Of a DNA stretch of 29,719 nucleotides, positions 1 to 7,383 are shown one piece after another. The number at the start of each line of letters is the position of its first letter. Within the stretch, counting starts at the first letter, position 1. The notes under the pieces are model-generated. The model saw only the letters and a list, made by a program, of their open reading frames with translations. It did no database searches and was not told the origin of the DNA. Made by a program: the position numbers and the translations under genes. Source of the stretch: Porticoccus sp964608185 (GTDB lineage: Bacteria > Pseudomonadota > Gammaproteobacteria > Pseudomonadales > Porticoccaceae); assembly GCA_964608185.1 (NCBI GenBank), contig CAZSMR010000015.1, forward strand, positions 1 to 29,719, written 5' to 3'.

Positions 1-7
1 GATTTTA

Positions 8-36
8 TTGACTAAATACGATTTACACTCTAAAGT
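8..36 (+). promoter_or_regulatory. Candidate sigma70 promoter of the ilv operon
   Basis: TTGACT (8-13) and TAAAGT (31-36) are separated by 17 bp, matching a vegetative promoter at 5 of 6 and 4 of 6 consensus positions. Transcription from here would give a leader of about 240 nt before ilvI, long enough for leader control. It was identified by eye only. Confidence 0.4.
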
Positions 37-72
37 TCGATTTTCAGTGGTAATAGTCTTTATTTCCACAAA

Positions 73-128
73 CTGGCTCCTTTGCCAGCTTGCTAGGTAT
101 ACGTAAACAGCGTTTGCTGGGCATCCAG
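73..128 (+). promoter_or_regulatory. Possible attenuator-like leader hairpins upstream of ilvI
   Basis: Four short segments can pair in mutually exclusive ways: CTGGC 73-77 with GCCAG 84-88, CCAGC 85-89 with GCTGG 116-120, and CTGG 117-120 with CCAG 125-128. This 1:2, 2:3, 3:4 arrangement resembles an attenuator. However, the stems are only 4-5 bp, no U-tract follows, and no leader peptide rich in Ile, Val or Leu codons is visible, so the call is weak. Confidence 0.2.
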
Positions 129-198
129 AACAGATTTGTTTACCCACGAATCTGAGGCGCTGATCATAATTTCAGTTGCCATGTTGCACTAAACATAA

Positions 199-212
199 CT
201 GTGATGTCACAG
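199..212. promoter_or_regulatory. 14-bp perfect palindrome in the ilvI leader
   Basis: CTGTGA-TG-TCACAG is a perfect inverted repeat located 70 bp before the ilvI start. It could be an operator, or in RNA a 5-bp hairpin with an AUGU loop. The half-site looks like that of CRP, but the spacer is 2 rather than 6, so CRP itself is unlikely. The regulator is unknown. Confidence 0.3.
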
Positions 213-281
213 CCGTACACTTTTACTTTTCTCAGTAAGCTTCTATTAGGAGAGATTTATTAACTTTAGGGGTTTATAAAA

Positions 282-2021
282 GTGGAGCTTTTATCTGGTG
301 GTGAAATAGTTGTTCGTGCACTCAAAGATGCAGGTGTTAAGTATGTTTGGGGTTATCCAGGTGGTGCGGCATTACATATTTATGATGCACTTTTTCAACA
401 GAAAGACGTTGAACATATTCTTGTGAGACACGAGCAAGGTGCTGTGCATGCTGCTGATGGACACTCACGTTCTACTGGAGATGTAGGCGCAGTTCTTGTA
501 ACTTCTGGTCCTGGTGCCACAAATGCAATCACTGGTATTGCTACTGCTTACATGGATTCTATTCCTATGGTAGTGATATCTGGACAGGTCCCTCGTGATA
601 AAATTGGGCAAGACGCTTTTCAGGAAACTGATATGGTTGGAATCTCTAGGCCCATAGTTAAGCATAGTTTTTTGGTCATGGATGCATCAGAAATTGCAGT
701 TGTCATTGCCAAAGCTTTTTATATTGCAAAAACAGGTCGACCAGGACCAGTTATTGTTGATATACCTAAAGATGTAACAGCTCCTGACCACCGAATACCC
801 TATGAATATCCAGAAAAAATAAAAATACGTTCTTATCACCCAACTACTAGAGGCCATGCTGGCCAAGTCAAAAGAGCAGTAAAGACTTTATTAGCAGCTA
901 AGCGTCCAGTCATTTACAGTGGCGGTGGAGCTATTTTGGGCGATGCCTCCGCTGAGCTGACGGAACTAACTAAGCTGTTAAATTTCCCTATAACTAACAC
1001 GTTGATGGGGCTTGGCGCTTTCCCTGGAACTGATCCGCAATTTTTAGGTATGCTAGGAATGCATGGCACTGTAGAAGCAAATAATGCCATGCATGAGGCT
1101 GACGTTATTTTTGCAGTGGGTGCTCGCTTTGATGATCGGGTAACTAATACCCCGAGTAAATTCTGTCCATCTGCAAAAATAATACACATAGACGTAGACC
1201 CCACATCTATCTCTAAGACTGTAGCTATAGATATTCCAATTGTTGGTGCATGTAGTACCGTTTTAAGACAAATGACTAATGAGATCAAGTCTAGCAAGGA
1301 GATTCCAGATCAGGATGCTCTTTCTCAATGGTGGTCTAAAATAAATGAATGGAGAGAACGCCATGGAATATATACTCAACCAAGACATGAGCCAAGTTCT
1401 GGTAATATTATCAAGCCGCAGGATGTAATAAGGAGTCTTTATAAGGTAACTAAAGGTGACGCTTTTGTTACCTCAGATGTTGGTCAACATCAAATGTTCG
1501 CTGCGCAATATTATCTGTTTGATAAGCCTCGTCGCTGGATTAACTCAGGCGGTCTTGGGACTATGGGATTTGGTTTACCTGCAGCTATGGGTGTTCAATT
1601 AGCCCACCCTGATGCAATGGTAGCCTGTGTTACAGGCGAAGGAAGTATACAAATGTGCATTCAAGAGTTATCCACTTGTTTGCAATATGGATTTCCAATC
1701 AAGATTATTAGCTTGAATAATCAAGCTCTTGGCATGGTGCGCCAATGGCAAGATATGCAGTATAGTGGACGTTACTCCTCCAGTCTTTATGAGGACTCTC
1801 TGCCTGATTTTGTAAAGCTAGCAGAATCGTTCGGACACGTGGGAATGCGCGTTTCAAATTTTGATGAACTGGATGATAAAATGGCAGAGTGTTTCGCCTT
1901 AAAAGACCGCGTGGTTTTTATGGATATAAACGTTGACCGGAATGAACATGTATATCCAATGCTTATTGCGCCAAATGGTTCGATGAAAGATATGAAGTTG
2001 AGTAAAACGGAGCGTACCTGA
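282..2021 (+). CDS. ilvI: Acetolactate synthase large (catalytic) subunit, AHAS III-like
   Basis: This TPP-dependent enzyme condenses two pyruvates to acetolactate, or pyruvate with 2-oxobutyrate to acetohydroxybutyrate. It is the first shared step of valine, leucine and isoleucine synthesis. The 579 residues match the family. The catalytic Glu is E51 in RHEQGA, and the TPP/Mg motif runs from GEGS (452-455) to NN (479-480). The motif begins GEG rather than the more usual GDG; I recall this variant from pseudomonad IlvI proteins. The GTG start has a good Shine-Dalgarno (AGGGG at 269-273, 8 nt away). The stop overlaps the start of the regulatory subunit gene (TGATG), suggesting translational coupling. 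It is probably the first gene of ilvI-ilvH-ilvC. Confidence 0.97.
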   Translation: MELLSGGEIVVRALKDAGVKYVWGYPGGAALHIYDALFQQKDVEHILVRHEQGAVHAADGHSRSTGDVGAVLVTSGPGATNAITGIATAYMDSIPMVVISGQVPRDKIGQDAFQETDMVGISRPIVKHSFLVMDASEIAVVIAKAFYIAKTGRPGPVIVDIPKDVTAPDHRIPYEYPEKIKIRSYHPTTRGHAGQVKRAVKTLLAAKRPVIYSGGGAILGDASAELTELTKLLNFPITNTLMGLGAFPGTDPQFLGMLGMHGTVEANNAMHEADVIFAVGARFDDRVTNTPSKFCPSAKIIHIDVDPTSISKTVAIDIPIVGACSTVLRQMTNEIKSSKEIPDQDALSQWWSKINEWRERHGIYTQPRHEPSSGNIIKPQDVIRSLYKVTKGDAFVTSDVGQHQMFAAQYYLFDKPRRWINSGGLGTMGFGLPAAMGVQLAHPDAMVACVTGEGSIQMCIQELSTCLQYGFPIKIISLNNQALGMVRQWQDMQYSGRYSSSLYEDSLPDFVKLAESFGHVGMRVSNFDELDDKMAECFALKDRVVFMDINVDRNEHVYPMLIAPNGSMKDMKLSKTERT

Positions 2022-2512
2022 TGAGACGTATAATTTCAGTGCTAATGGAAAATGAGCCTGGTGCTTTATCTAGAGTTGTTGGGTTGTTTTCTCAAAGAGG
2101 TTACAACATCGATACCCTAACTGTTGCCCCCACTGATGATCTAACTCTATCTAGGTTGACGCTCACAACTCATGGGAGTGATCAAGTTATTGAGCAGATC
2201 ACCAAGAATCTGAATAAATTAATAGACGTAGTTAAAGTTATTGACCTGACCGTCGGCCCTCATGTTGAACGAGAGATAATGCTAATCAAGATTAAGGCAA
2301 ACGAAGCTCAAAGAGCAGAAATAAATCATTGTGTTGATGTTTTTCGAGGTCAAATAGTGGACGTTAACACAAATGCTTACATACTTCAGGTCGTAGGTAG
2401 TAGTGATAAAAATGATGCCTTCATTGAGGCTATTAATTATGCAGATATTCTTGAATTAGTACGTTCAGGTGTGTCTGGTTTAGCCCGTGGAGAAAAAATA
2501 CTGAAGGTATAA
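2021..2512 (+). CDS. ilvH: Acetolactate synthase small (regulatory) subunit
   Basis: This is the regulatory partner of IlvI. It activates the catalytic subunit and usually makes it sensitive to valine. The 163 residues are normal for IlvH/IlvN. An N-terminal ACT domain starts at once (MRRIISVLMENEPGALSRV, then FSQRGYNIDTL), which in the family forms the valine site at the dimer interface. The C-terminal half carries the second ACT-like domain. The ATG overlaps the ilvI stop by one base, so the two chains are probably made in balanced amounts. The next gene, ilvC, follows after 78 bp with no terminator seen. Confidence 0.97.
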   Translation: MRRIISVLMENEPGALSRVVGLFSQRGYNIDTLTVAPTDDLTLSRLTLTTHGSDQVIEQITKNLNKLIDVVKVIDLTVGPHVEREIMLIKIKANEAQRAEINHCVDVFRGQIVDVNTNAYILQVVGSSDKNDAFIEAINYADILELVRSGVSGLARGEKILKV

Positions 2513-2590
2513 CATATTTGTAGTACCATTTTTTATAGGCATTTTAAGGAAATATAACTAATCGTTAAAAATAATATACAGGATAAAAAC

Positions 2591-3607
2591 ATGCAAGTTT
2601 CTTATGATAAAGATTGTAAGCTTTCCATCATTCAGGGTATGAAAGTATCAATTATCGGATATGGCTCACAAGGGCACGCGCATGCCTTGAATCTCAAAGA
2701 TTCAGGTGTTGACGTCACCGTAGGGTTAAGAGATGGCTCAGCATCAGCTGCTAAGGCAAAAAAATCTGGATTAACAGTAAAGAATGTTGCTGCCGCTGTT
2801 TCTGGTGCAGATCTTGTTATGATACTTACGCCAGATGAATTTCAGTCACATCTTTATAGAGATGAGGTTGAGCCTAATTTAAAAAAAGGAGCAACTATGG
2901 CTTTTGCTCATGGCTTCGCAATTCATTATAACCAAGTTGTACCTCGAGACGATCTAGATGTAATTATGATAGCACCCAAGGCTCCCGGTCATACTGTGCG
3001 TAATGAGTTTACTAAAGGTGGAGGAATTCCTGATTTAGTCGCTATCTATCAGGATGCCTCAGGAAATGCTAGAGATGTAGCAATGTCCTATGCTTCAGGT
3101 ATCGGAGGTGGGCGAACAGGAATTATCGAAACTACATTTAAGGATGAAACCGAAACAGATTTATTTGGAGAACAGGCAGTTCTTTGTGGCGGAGCAGTAG
3201 AACTTGTAAAAGCAGGTTTCGAAACACTAACAGAAGCTGGATATGCTCCTGAAATGGCATATTTTGAATGTTTGCACGAGCTCAAGCTAATCGTTGATCT
3301 TATGTATGAGGGCGGAATTGCCAATATGAATTATTCCATATCTAATAATGCAGAATATGGGGAGTACGTTACTGGTCCAGAAATCATTAATGATCAATCT
3401 CGTGCAGCTATGAAAACAGCCTTAAAGCGTATCCAAAACGGAGAATATGCAAAAATGTTCGTCACCGAAGGTGCAATGAATTATCCTTCTATGACGGCAT
3501 ACCGACGCAATAATGCAGCTCATCCTATCGAGCAGACAGGAGCTAAATTACGCTCCATGATGCCGTGGATCACTGCTAATCAGCTGGTTGATAAGGATAA
3601 AAATTAG
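2591..3607 (+). CDS. ilvC: Ketol-acid reductoisomerase, class I
   Basis: This enzyme isomerises and reduces acetolactate or acetohydroxybutyrate to the dihydroxy acid, using NADPH and Mg2+. It is step two of the branched-chain pathway, acting on the product of the two preceding genes. At 338 residues it is the short class I form. An N-terminal Rossmann domain carries GYGSQG (23-28). H107 in AHGF and the metal ligands D190 and E194 (DLFGE) are present, and the knotted helical C-terminal domain follows. The coding region is complete and ends 16 bp before a strong hairpin terminator, which makes it the last gene of the operon. Confidence 0.98.
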   Translation: MQVSYDKDCKLSIIQGMKVSIIGYGSQGHAHALNLKDSGVDVTVGLRDGSASAAKAKKSGLTVKNVAAAVSGADLVMILTPDEFQSHLYRDEVEPNLKKGATMAFAHGFAIHYNQVVPRDDLDVIMIAPKAPGHTVRNEFTKGGGIPDLVAIYQDASGNARDVAMSYASGIGGGRTGIIETTFKDETETDLFGEQAVLCGGAVELVKAGFETLTEAGYAPEMAYFECLHELKLIVDLMYEGGIANMNYSISNNAEYGEYVTGPEIINDQSRAAMKTALKRIQNGEYAKMFVTEGAMNYPSMTAYRRNNAAHPIEQTGAKLRSMMPWITANQLVDKDKN

Positions 3608-3623
3608 AAACCTTAAAAACCTA

Positions 3624-3657
3624 ATAAATTAACCGTGCTATAGCACGGTTAATTTAT
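3624..3657. terminator. Hairpin terminator after ilvC
   Basis: A perfect 15-bp stem with a TATA loop has the core AACCGTGC/GCACGGTT. The outer AT part of the stem serves as A-tract and U-rich tail on either strand. It lies directly after the ilvC stop and separates the ilv operon from pssA. Confidence 0.8.
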
Positions 3658-3676
3658 CCTATAAGCAAATATCTAG

Positions 3677-3682
3677 TATAAT
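3677..3682 (+). promoter_or_regulatory. Candidate -10 element for pssA
   Basis: A perfect TATAAT lies just after the ilvC terminator and about 100 bp before pssA, where a new promoter would be expected. No good -35 hexamer is seen at 16-18 bp upstream, so this is only a candidate. Confidence 0.3.
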
Positions 3683-3746
3683 ATTAATTTTTAATGTAAT
3701 GACTTCTAGGGCAAAAGTCAGAATTGGTGGATAATCAAATTTAATA

Positions 3747-3772
3747 GCTACAAAAAAATAATTTTTTGTAGC
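3747..3772 (+). promoter_or_regulatory. Hairpin abutting the pssA ribosome binding site
   Basis: GCTACAAAAAA pairs perfectly with TTTTTTGTAGC around an ATAA loop, giving an 11-bp stem. It ends one base before the pssA Shine-Dalgarno (AAGGG, 3774-3778). The position suggests control of mRNA stability or translation of pssA, or a weak terminator whose right arm is the U-tract. The function is inferred. Confidence 0.5.
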
Positions 3773-3784
3773 GAAGGGCACACT

Positions 3785-4585
3785 ATGGCTGATATTGAAG
3801 GTCAAGAAAATCCATCAAATTCTGATGCATTAACCTCATCGAACGAAGATGGGAAGCTTTCTTCCGAGAATTTAAAATTTAGACATAAGGGTGTCTACCT
3901 TCTTCCAAATTTATTTACCACAGGTGCTATGTTTGCTGGATTTTATGCAATTCTAGCAGGTATGGATGGCAAATTTGAAGCAGCCTGTATTGCAATTTTT
4001 GTTGCAATGATCTTTGATGTTTTAGATGGAACTGTAGCGCGTATGACAAACACATCTAGCGAATTTGGGCTTCAGTATGATAGCCTTTCTGATATGGTTT
4101 CTTTTGGCATAGCTCCAGCAGTATTAGCTTTTAGCTGGATACTTAATGAGATAGGAAAAGTTGGCTGGGCCGCAGCTTTTATTTACGCTTCATGTGCAGC
4201 ACTCAGGCTTGCTCGTTTTAATAGTCAGGTTGATTCTTCCTCGAAGGGTTTTTTTATTGGAATACCAAGCCCTGCTGCTGCTGCATTAATAGCCTCTATG
4301 ATATGGTGCAGTTACGAAGTTGAGCTAACAAATAAATTAGCTTTCCTTGCGGCTATGACAACTGCCTTGTCCGGTCTATTGATGGTGTCAAATCTTAATT
4401 ATCGTAGTTTAAAAGAGATTGATCTTAAGGGAAAAGTTCCTTTTGTGGTGATTTTCGCTATAGTGATGGGCCTTATTGTGGTTACAATTGATCCCCCTAG
4501 AATTCTGTTTATTTTTTCAGTCATTTATTGCTTATCTGCTCCAATCTTATGGCTAAAAGATATGTTTTATAGCTTGAAGGCGTAG
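3785..4585 (+). CDS. pssA: CDP-diacylglycerol-serine O-phosphatidyltransferase
   Basis: This membrane enzyme joins CDP-diacylglycerol and serine to make phosphatidylserine, the precursor of phosphatidylethanolamine. The CDP-alcohol phosphotransferase signature is complete: D78, D81-G82, A85-R86, G95, D99, D103, with the required spacing. Several hydrophobic membrane segments follow. It is the integral-membrane (type II) form, not the phospholipase-D-like E. coli PssA. The first 34 residues are hydrophilic and Ser/Asn/Glu-rich before the membrane part begins, with PNLFTTGAMFAG at 41-52 as the usual family opening. It follows ilvC and precedes leuA (ATG 1 nt after the stop), so pssA and leuA are probably coupled. 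Confidence 0.93.
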   Translation: MADIEGQENPSNSDALTSSNEDGKLSSENLKFRHKGVYLLPNLFTTGAMFAGFYAILAGMDGKFEAACIAIFVAMIFDVLDGTVARMTNTSSEFGLQYDSLSDMVSFGIAPAVLAFSWILNEIGKVGWAAAFIYASCAALRLARFNSQVDSSSKGFFIGIPSPAAAALIASMIWCSYEVELTNKLAFLAAMTTALSGLLMVSNLNYRSLKEIDLKGKVPFVVIFAIVMGLIVVTIDPPRILFIFSVIYCLSAPILWLKDMFYSLKA

Positions 4586-4586
4586 T

Positions 4587-6134
4587 ATGAAAAAACAAAA
4601 ACTGATTATTTTTGATACGACACTTCGAGATGGAGAGCAAAGCCCTGGCGCCTCTATGACCAGCGATGAAAAACTACGTATAGCCAAAGCCCTCGAGAAG
4701 CTAAAAGTGGATGTTATCGAGGCTGGTTTCGCTGTATCCAGTCCAGGAGATTTTGCATCAGTTAAAGCTATTGCCAATGCGATAAAGGATAGTACCGTTT
4801 GTAGTCTTTCACGAGCCAGAATTGAGGATATTAGAAGTTCTGCAGAAGCTCTAAAGGGTGCAGAATCAGGGCGTATTCATACGTTCATTGCCACATCTCC
4901 AATTCATATGAAACATAAACTTCAAATGAGTCCAGATCAAGTTTTCGATCAAGCTATATATGCTGTAAAGTCTGCTCGGAACTTAATTGATGATGTAGAA
5001 TTTTCTTTAGAGGATGCAAGTCGTTCTGATTTTGACTATATGTGTAGAATTATTGAAGGGGTCATTAACGCTGGGGCAAAAACGATCAATATTCCTGATA
5101 CTGTTGGTTATGGTTACCCAGAAGAATTCGCAAATACTATTGGTCGTTTAATTGAAAATATACCTAATTCAGACAAAGCAATATTCTCTGTACATTGCCA
5201 TAACGATCTTGGTTTAGCGGTATCGAATTCCCTAGCTGCTGTGATGAAAGGTGCTCGTCAAATAGAATGCACAATTAATGGTTTAGGTGAGCGAGCAGGT
5301 AATGCGGCCCTTGAAGAAGTAGTAATGGCAGTAAAGACAAGAAAAGATATTTTTCCAGTGACAACGCGAATTGAAACTACTCAAATTTCTTCTACTTCTC
5401 GATTAGTTTCAAACATTACCGGCTTTCCTGTTCAGCCGAACAAGGCTATTGTAGGCGCTAATGCTTTTTCACACGAGTCCGGTATCCATCAGGATGGTGT
5501 TTTAAAATTCCGTGAAACATATGAAATTATGAGCGCTCAGGATGTAGGTTTGCAGACGAATAAGATCGTCCTAGGTAAACTCTCTGGGCGTGCGGCTTTC
5601 GTCAATCGTCTCGAAGCACTGGGTACACATTTCGAAAATAAAAGTGCATTGAATGATGCTTTTTCTAGATTTAAAGATTTAGCCGACAAGAAGAAAGAAA
5701 TATATGATGAAGATCTTCAGGCGCTTGTTTCGGAAATACAACTAGATGAATCCAATGGAGATAAGATAACACTAGAATCTCTTGAGGTGCTTTCAAAAAC
5801 AGGGCAAATGCCTTGTGCTTTGCTTACATTAAAATATAAGAATGAATTATATAACTCAACATCTGAAGGAGATGGTCCAGTTGATGCTGCATTCAAAGCT
5901 ATAGAAAAACTAGCGAAAAGTAATACGGAGCTTAAACTATATTCAGTAAATGCTGTCACTGCAGGGACAGACTCTCAAGGAAAAGTTACTGTACGTCTAG
6001 AAAAAGGTGGACGTATCGTTAACGGACAGGGCGCTGATACCGATGTCATAGTTGCTAGTGTAAAGGCTTATTTACATGCATTGAATTTGATACAAAATCC
6101 AGACCGCCTGCACCCTCAATTAGACGGTGTATAG
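4587..6134 (+). CDS. leuA: 2-isopropylmalate synthase
   Basis: This enzyme condenses acetyl-CoA with 2-oxoisovalerate to form 2-isopropylmalate, committing the valine precursor to leucine. The 515 residues correspond to the long bacterial form. FDTTLRDGEQ (9-18) opens the TIM barrel, metal ligands H203 and H205 lie in HCHND, then GLGERAGN and HESGIHQDG follow. The C-terminal part is the regulatory domain that binds leucine in the family. It starts one base after pssA and is followed after 8 bp by holD. Its location beside ilvIHC but not beside leuB/C/D is typical of gammaproteobacteria that scatter the leucine genes. Confidence 0.97.
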   Translation: MKKQKLIIFDTTLRDGEQSPGASMTSDEKLRIAKALEKLKVDVIEAGFAVSSPGDFASVKAIANAIKDSTVCSLSRARIEDIRSSAEALKGAESGRIHTFIATSPIHMKHKLQMSPDQVFDQAIYAVKSARNLIDDVEFSLEDASRSDFDYMCRIIEGVINAGAKTINIPDTVGYGYPEEFANTIGRLIENIPNSDKAIFSVHCHNDLGLAVSNSLAAVMKGARQIECTINGLGERAGNAALEEVVMAVKTRKDIFPVTTRIETTQISSTSRLVSNITGFPVQPNKAIVGANAFSHESGIHQDGVLKFRETYEIMSAQDVGLQTNKIVLGKLSGRAAFVNRLEALGTHFENKSALNDAFSRFKDLADKKKEIYDEDLQALVSEIQLDESNGDKITLESLEVLSKTGQMPCALLTLKYKNELYNSTSEGDGPVDAAFKAIEKLAKSNTELKLYSVNAVTAGTDSQGKVTVRLEKGGRIVNGQGADTDVIVASVKAYLHALNLIQNPDRLHPQLDGV

Positions 6135-6142
6135 GCGCATCT

Positions 6143-6871
6143 ATGAATATAGAGTTACGTAAATGGTATCTTCATAGTCTAGGATTATCCCAATACACGT
6201 CCAAAATAAAATCAATCAATCAATTTGATAATTCTTCTTCAAAGGATAACGAAGATAAAATCACAGTTGCCGATAAATTAAAATTAGTTAATACAAGCCT
6301 TGTTGCGAATGGATCCATACAAAACGAAATTATGGGTAACTCTCCATTAGAGCTAAGACCAGAAAAAGAACTAAAAATTAAAGATACCCCAAATGATACG
6401 ATTGATTCTCCTCAGTTTAGATTTGCATGCTGGCAGCCTTGTGAGGAACTTATAATTTTCAATGAGCTAGGTCCAAATACACTCCCTGATACTAACTTAA
6501 CCCAGCTCTTAGCTAATATTTTACTTGCAATTGATCGCCTTCCCAGTGATTTTTCACCTGCAAATATAATTGATTGGCCTGTAGAGGGAAGTGATAAAGA
6601 ACATCAAGCTGATGCTTGTAAAATGCTATCAGCATTTATTGATGCCCGTAGAAAAAAAAGTTGTGCATGTTTGATTATATTGATGGGAGAGATGCCATTT
6701 AAGATGCTTGCTCCATCAGATAAGTTATATTCCGATTGTCTAGGAAAGACGATATATATAAAAGGTACAGATGAAGCCTTGGTACTCAGAAGTTTGCAAG
6801 AAAATCTCAAGTATCCTGCAAGAAAGAAGGAAACATGGAATAGTATTAAACATCTAATAAGAAAACATTAA
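6143..6871 (+). CDS. holD: Probable DNA polymerase III psi subunit, long divergent form
   Basis: Psi links the chi subunit to the clamp-loader complex of the replicase. This 242-residue protein is much longer than E. coli psi (about 137 residues), but both ends match it by eye. Near the N-terminus W8, L10, LG (13-14) and Q17 fit the E. coli W-x-L-x-x-LGI-x-Q motif that binds chi. Near the C-terminus, PAR (225-227) followed by W232 fits the E. coli segment ending ARAALWQQI. The middle (about 100-160) aligns as a variant of the psi core, and residues 25-95 are a polar linker. Position supports it: E. coli has holD-rimI-yjjG-prfC, and here rimI and prfC follow. Long psi proteins are known in pseudomonads. 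A generic annotator would call it hypothetical. Confidence 0.7.
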   Translation: MNIELRKWYLHSLGLSQYTSKIKSINQFDNSSSKDNEDKITVADKLKLVNTSLVANGSIQNEIMGNSPLELRPEKELKIKDTPNDTIDSPQFRFACWQPCEELIIFNELGPNTLPDTNLTQLLANILLAIDRLPSDFSPANIIDWPVEGSDKEHQADACKMLSAFIDARRKKSCACLIILMGEMPFKMLAPSDKLYSDCLGKTIYIKGTDEALVLRSLQENLKYPARKKETWNSIKHLIRKH

Positions 6872-6894
6872 TAGTCTATTATGAAGCCTATGTT

Positions 6895-7341
6895 TTGAAT
6901 TTAAATCTTTTAAATATACGCCCAATGGCGCTTGATGATGTCACTCATATAAGCCAAATTGAGAGAGAAATAACCCCTCATCCATGGGCTGAAGGTCAAT
7001 TTATAGATAGCCATGAAAAGCATAGCTGTCTGACAATGACTATGAGCGGAACCGTTATAGGTTATGCAATTTATAATATTATTATTGACGATGCTGAAAT
7101 TCTTAATATAGCAGTGGACTCTGAGCATCAAAATAAGGGCTATGGACGTCATTTGCTGGATTACATGATATCTGCAGTTTCGAAAAATGCAAAAAGATTT
7201 TTTCTTGAAGTAAGAGCAAGCAATTCTAATGCAATTTATCTATATGAAGACGTTGGTTTTTGTTCCATATGTGTAAGAAAAAACTATTACCAAACTTCTT
7301 TGAAAAATGAAAATGCAATATTAATGGCAATGGAATTATAG
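6895..7341 (+). CDS. rimI: Ribosomal protein S18-alanine N-acetyltransferase
   Basis: This GNAT-family enzyme acetylates the N-terminal alanine of ribosomal protein S18, whose gene is also in this window. The 148 residues are family length. RPMALDDV near the N-terminus opens the fold. The acetyl-CoA loop is QNKGYG (79-84), and the C-terminal EVRASNSNAIYLYEDVGF is the RimI signature. The start is uncertain: the only plausible codon is a TTG with no clear Shine-Dalgarno. A six-codon-long frame (ATG at 6881, TGA at 6896-6898) overlaps it, so reinitiation is possible. The neighbourhood holD-rimI-prfC matches E. coli except that yjjG is missing. Confidence 0.92.
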   Translation: MNLNLLNIRPMALDDVTHISQIEREITPHPWAEGQFIDSHEKHSCLTMTMSGTVIGYAIYNIIIDDAEILNIAVDSEHQNKGYGRHLLDYMISAVSKNAKRFFLEVRASNSNAIYLYEDVGFCSICVRKNYYQTSLKNENAILMAMEL

Positions 7342-7383
7342 TTTCATGAAACACCGTATATGCTGGATTAAAGGAAATAGGAA

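Noticed and set aside
199..212. CRP binding site before ilvI
   Set aside because: The half-sites TGTGA/TCACA match, but the spacer is 2 bp instead of 6, so CRP geometry is not met. It is kept only as an unassigned palindrome.
204..263. 19-codon ilv leader peptide
   Set aside because: It has three Leu codons in a row but no ribosome binding site, no Ile or Val run, and no terminator hairpin with a U-tract after it.
914..1297. 127-codon open frame on the minus strand inside ilvI
   Set aside because: It is antisense to a conserved catalytic region, has no motif and no ribosome binding site of note.
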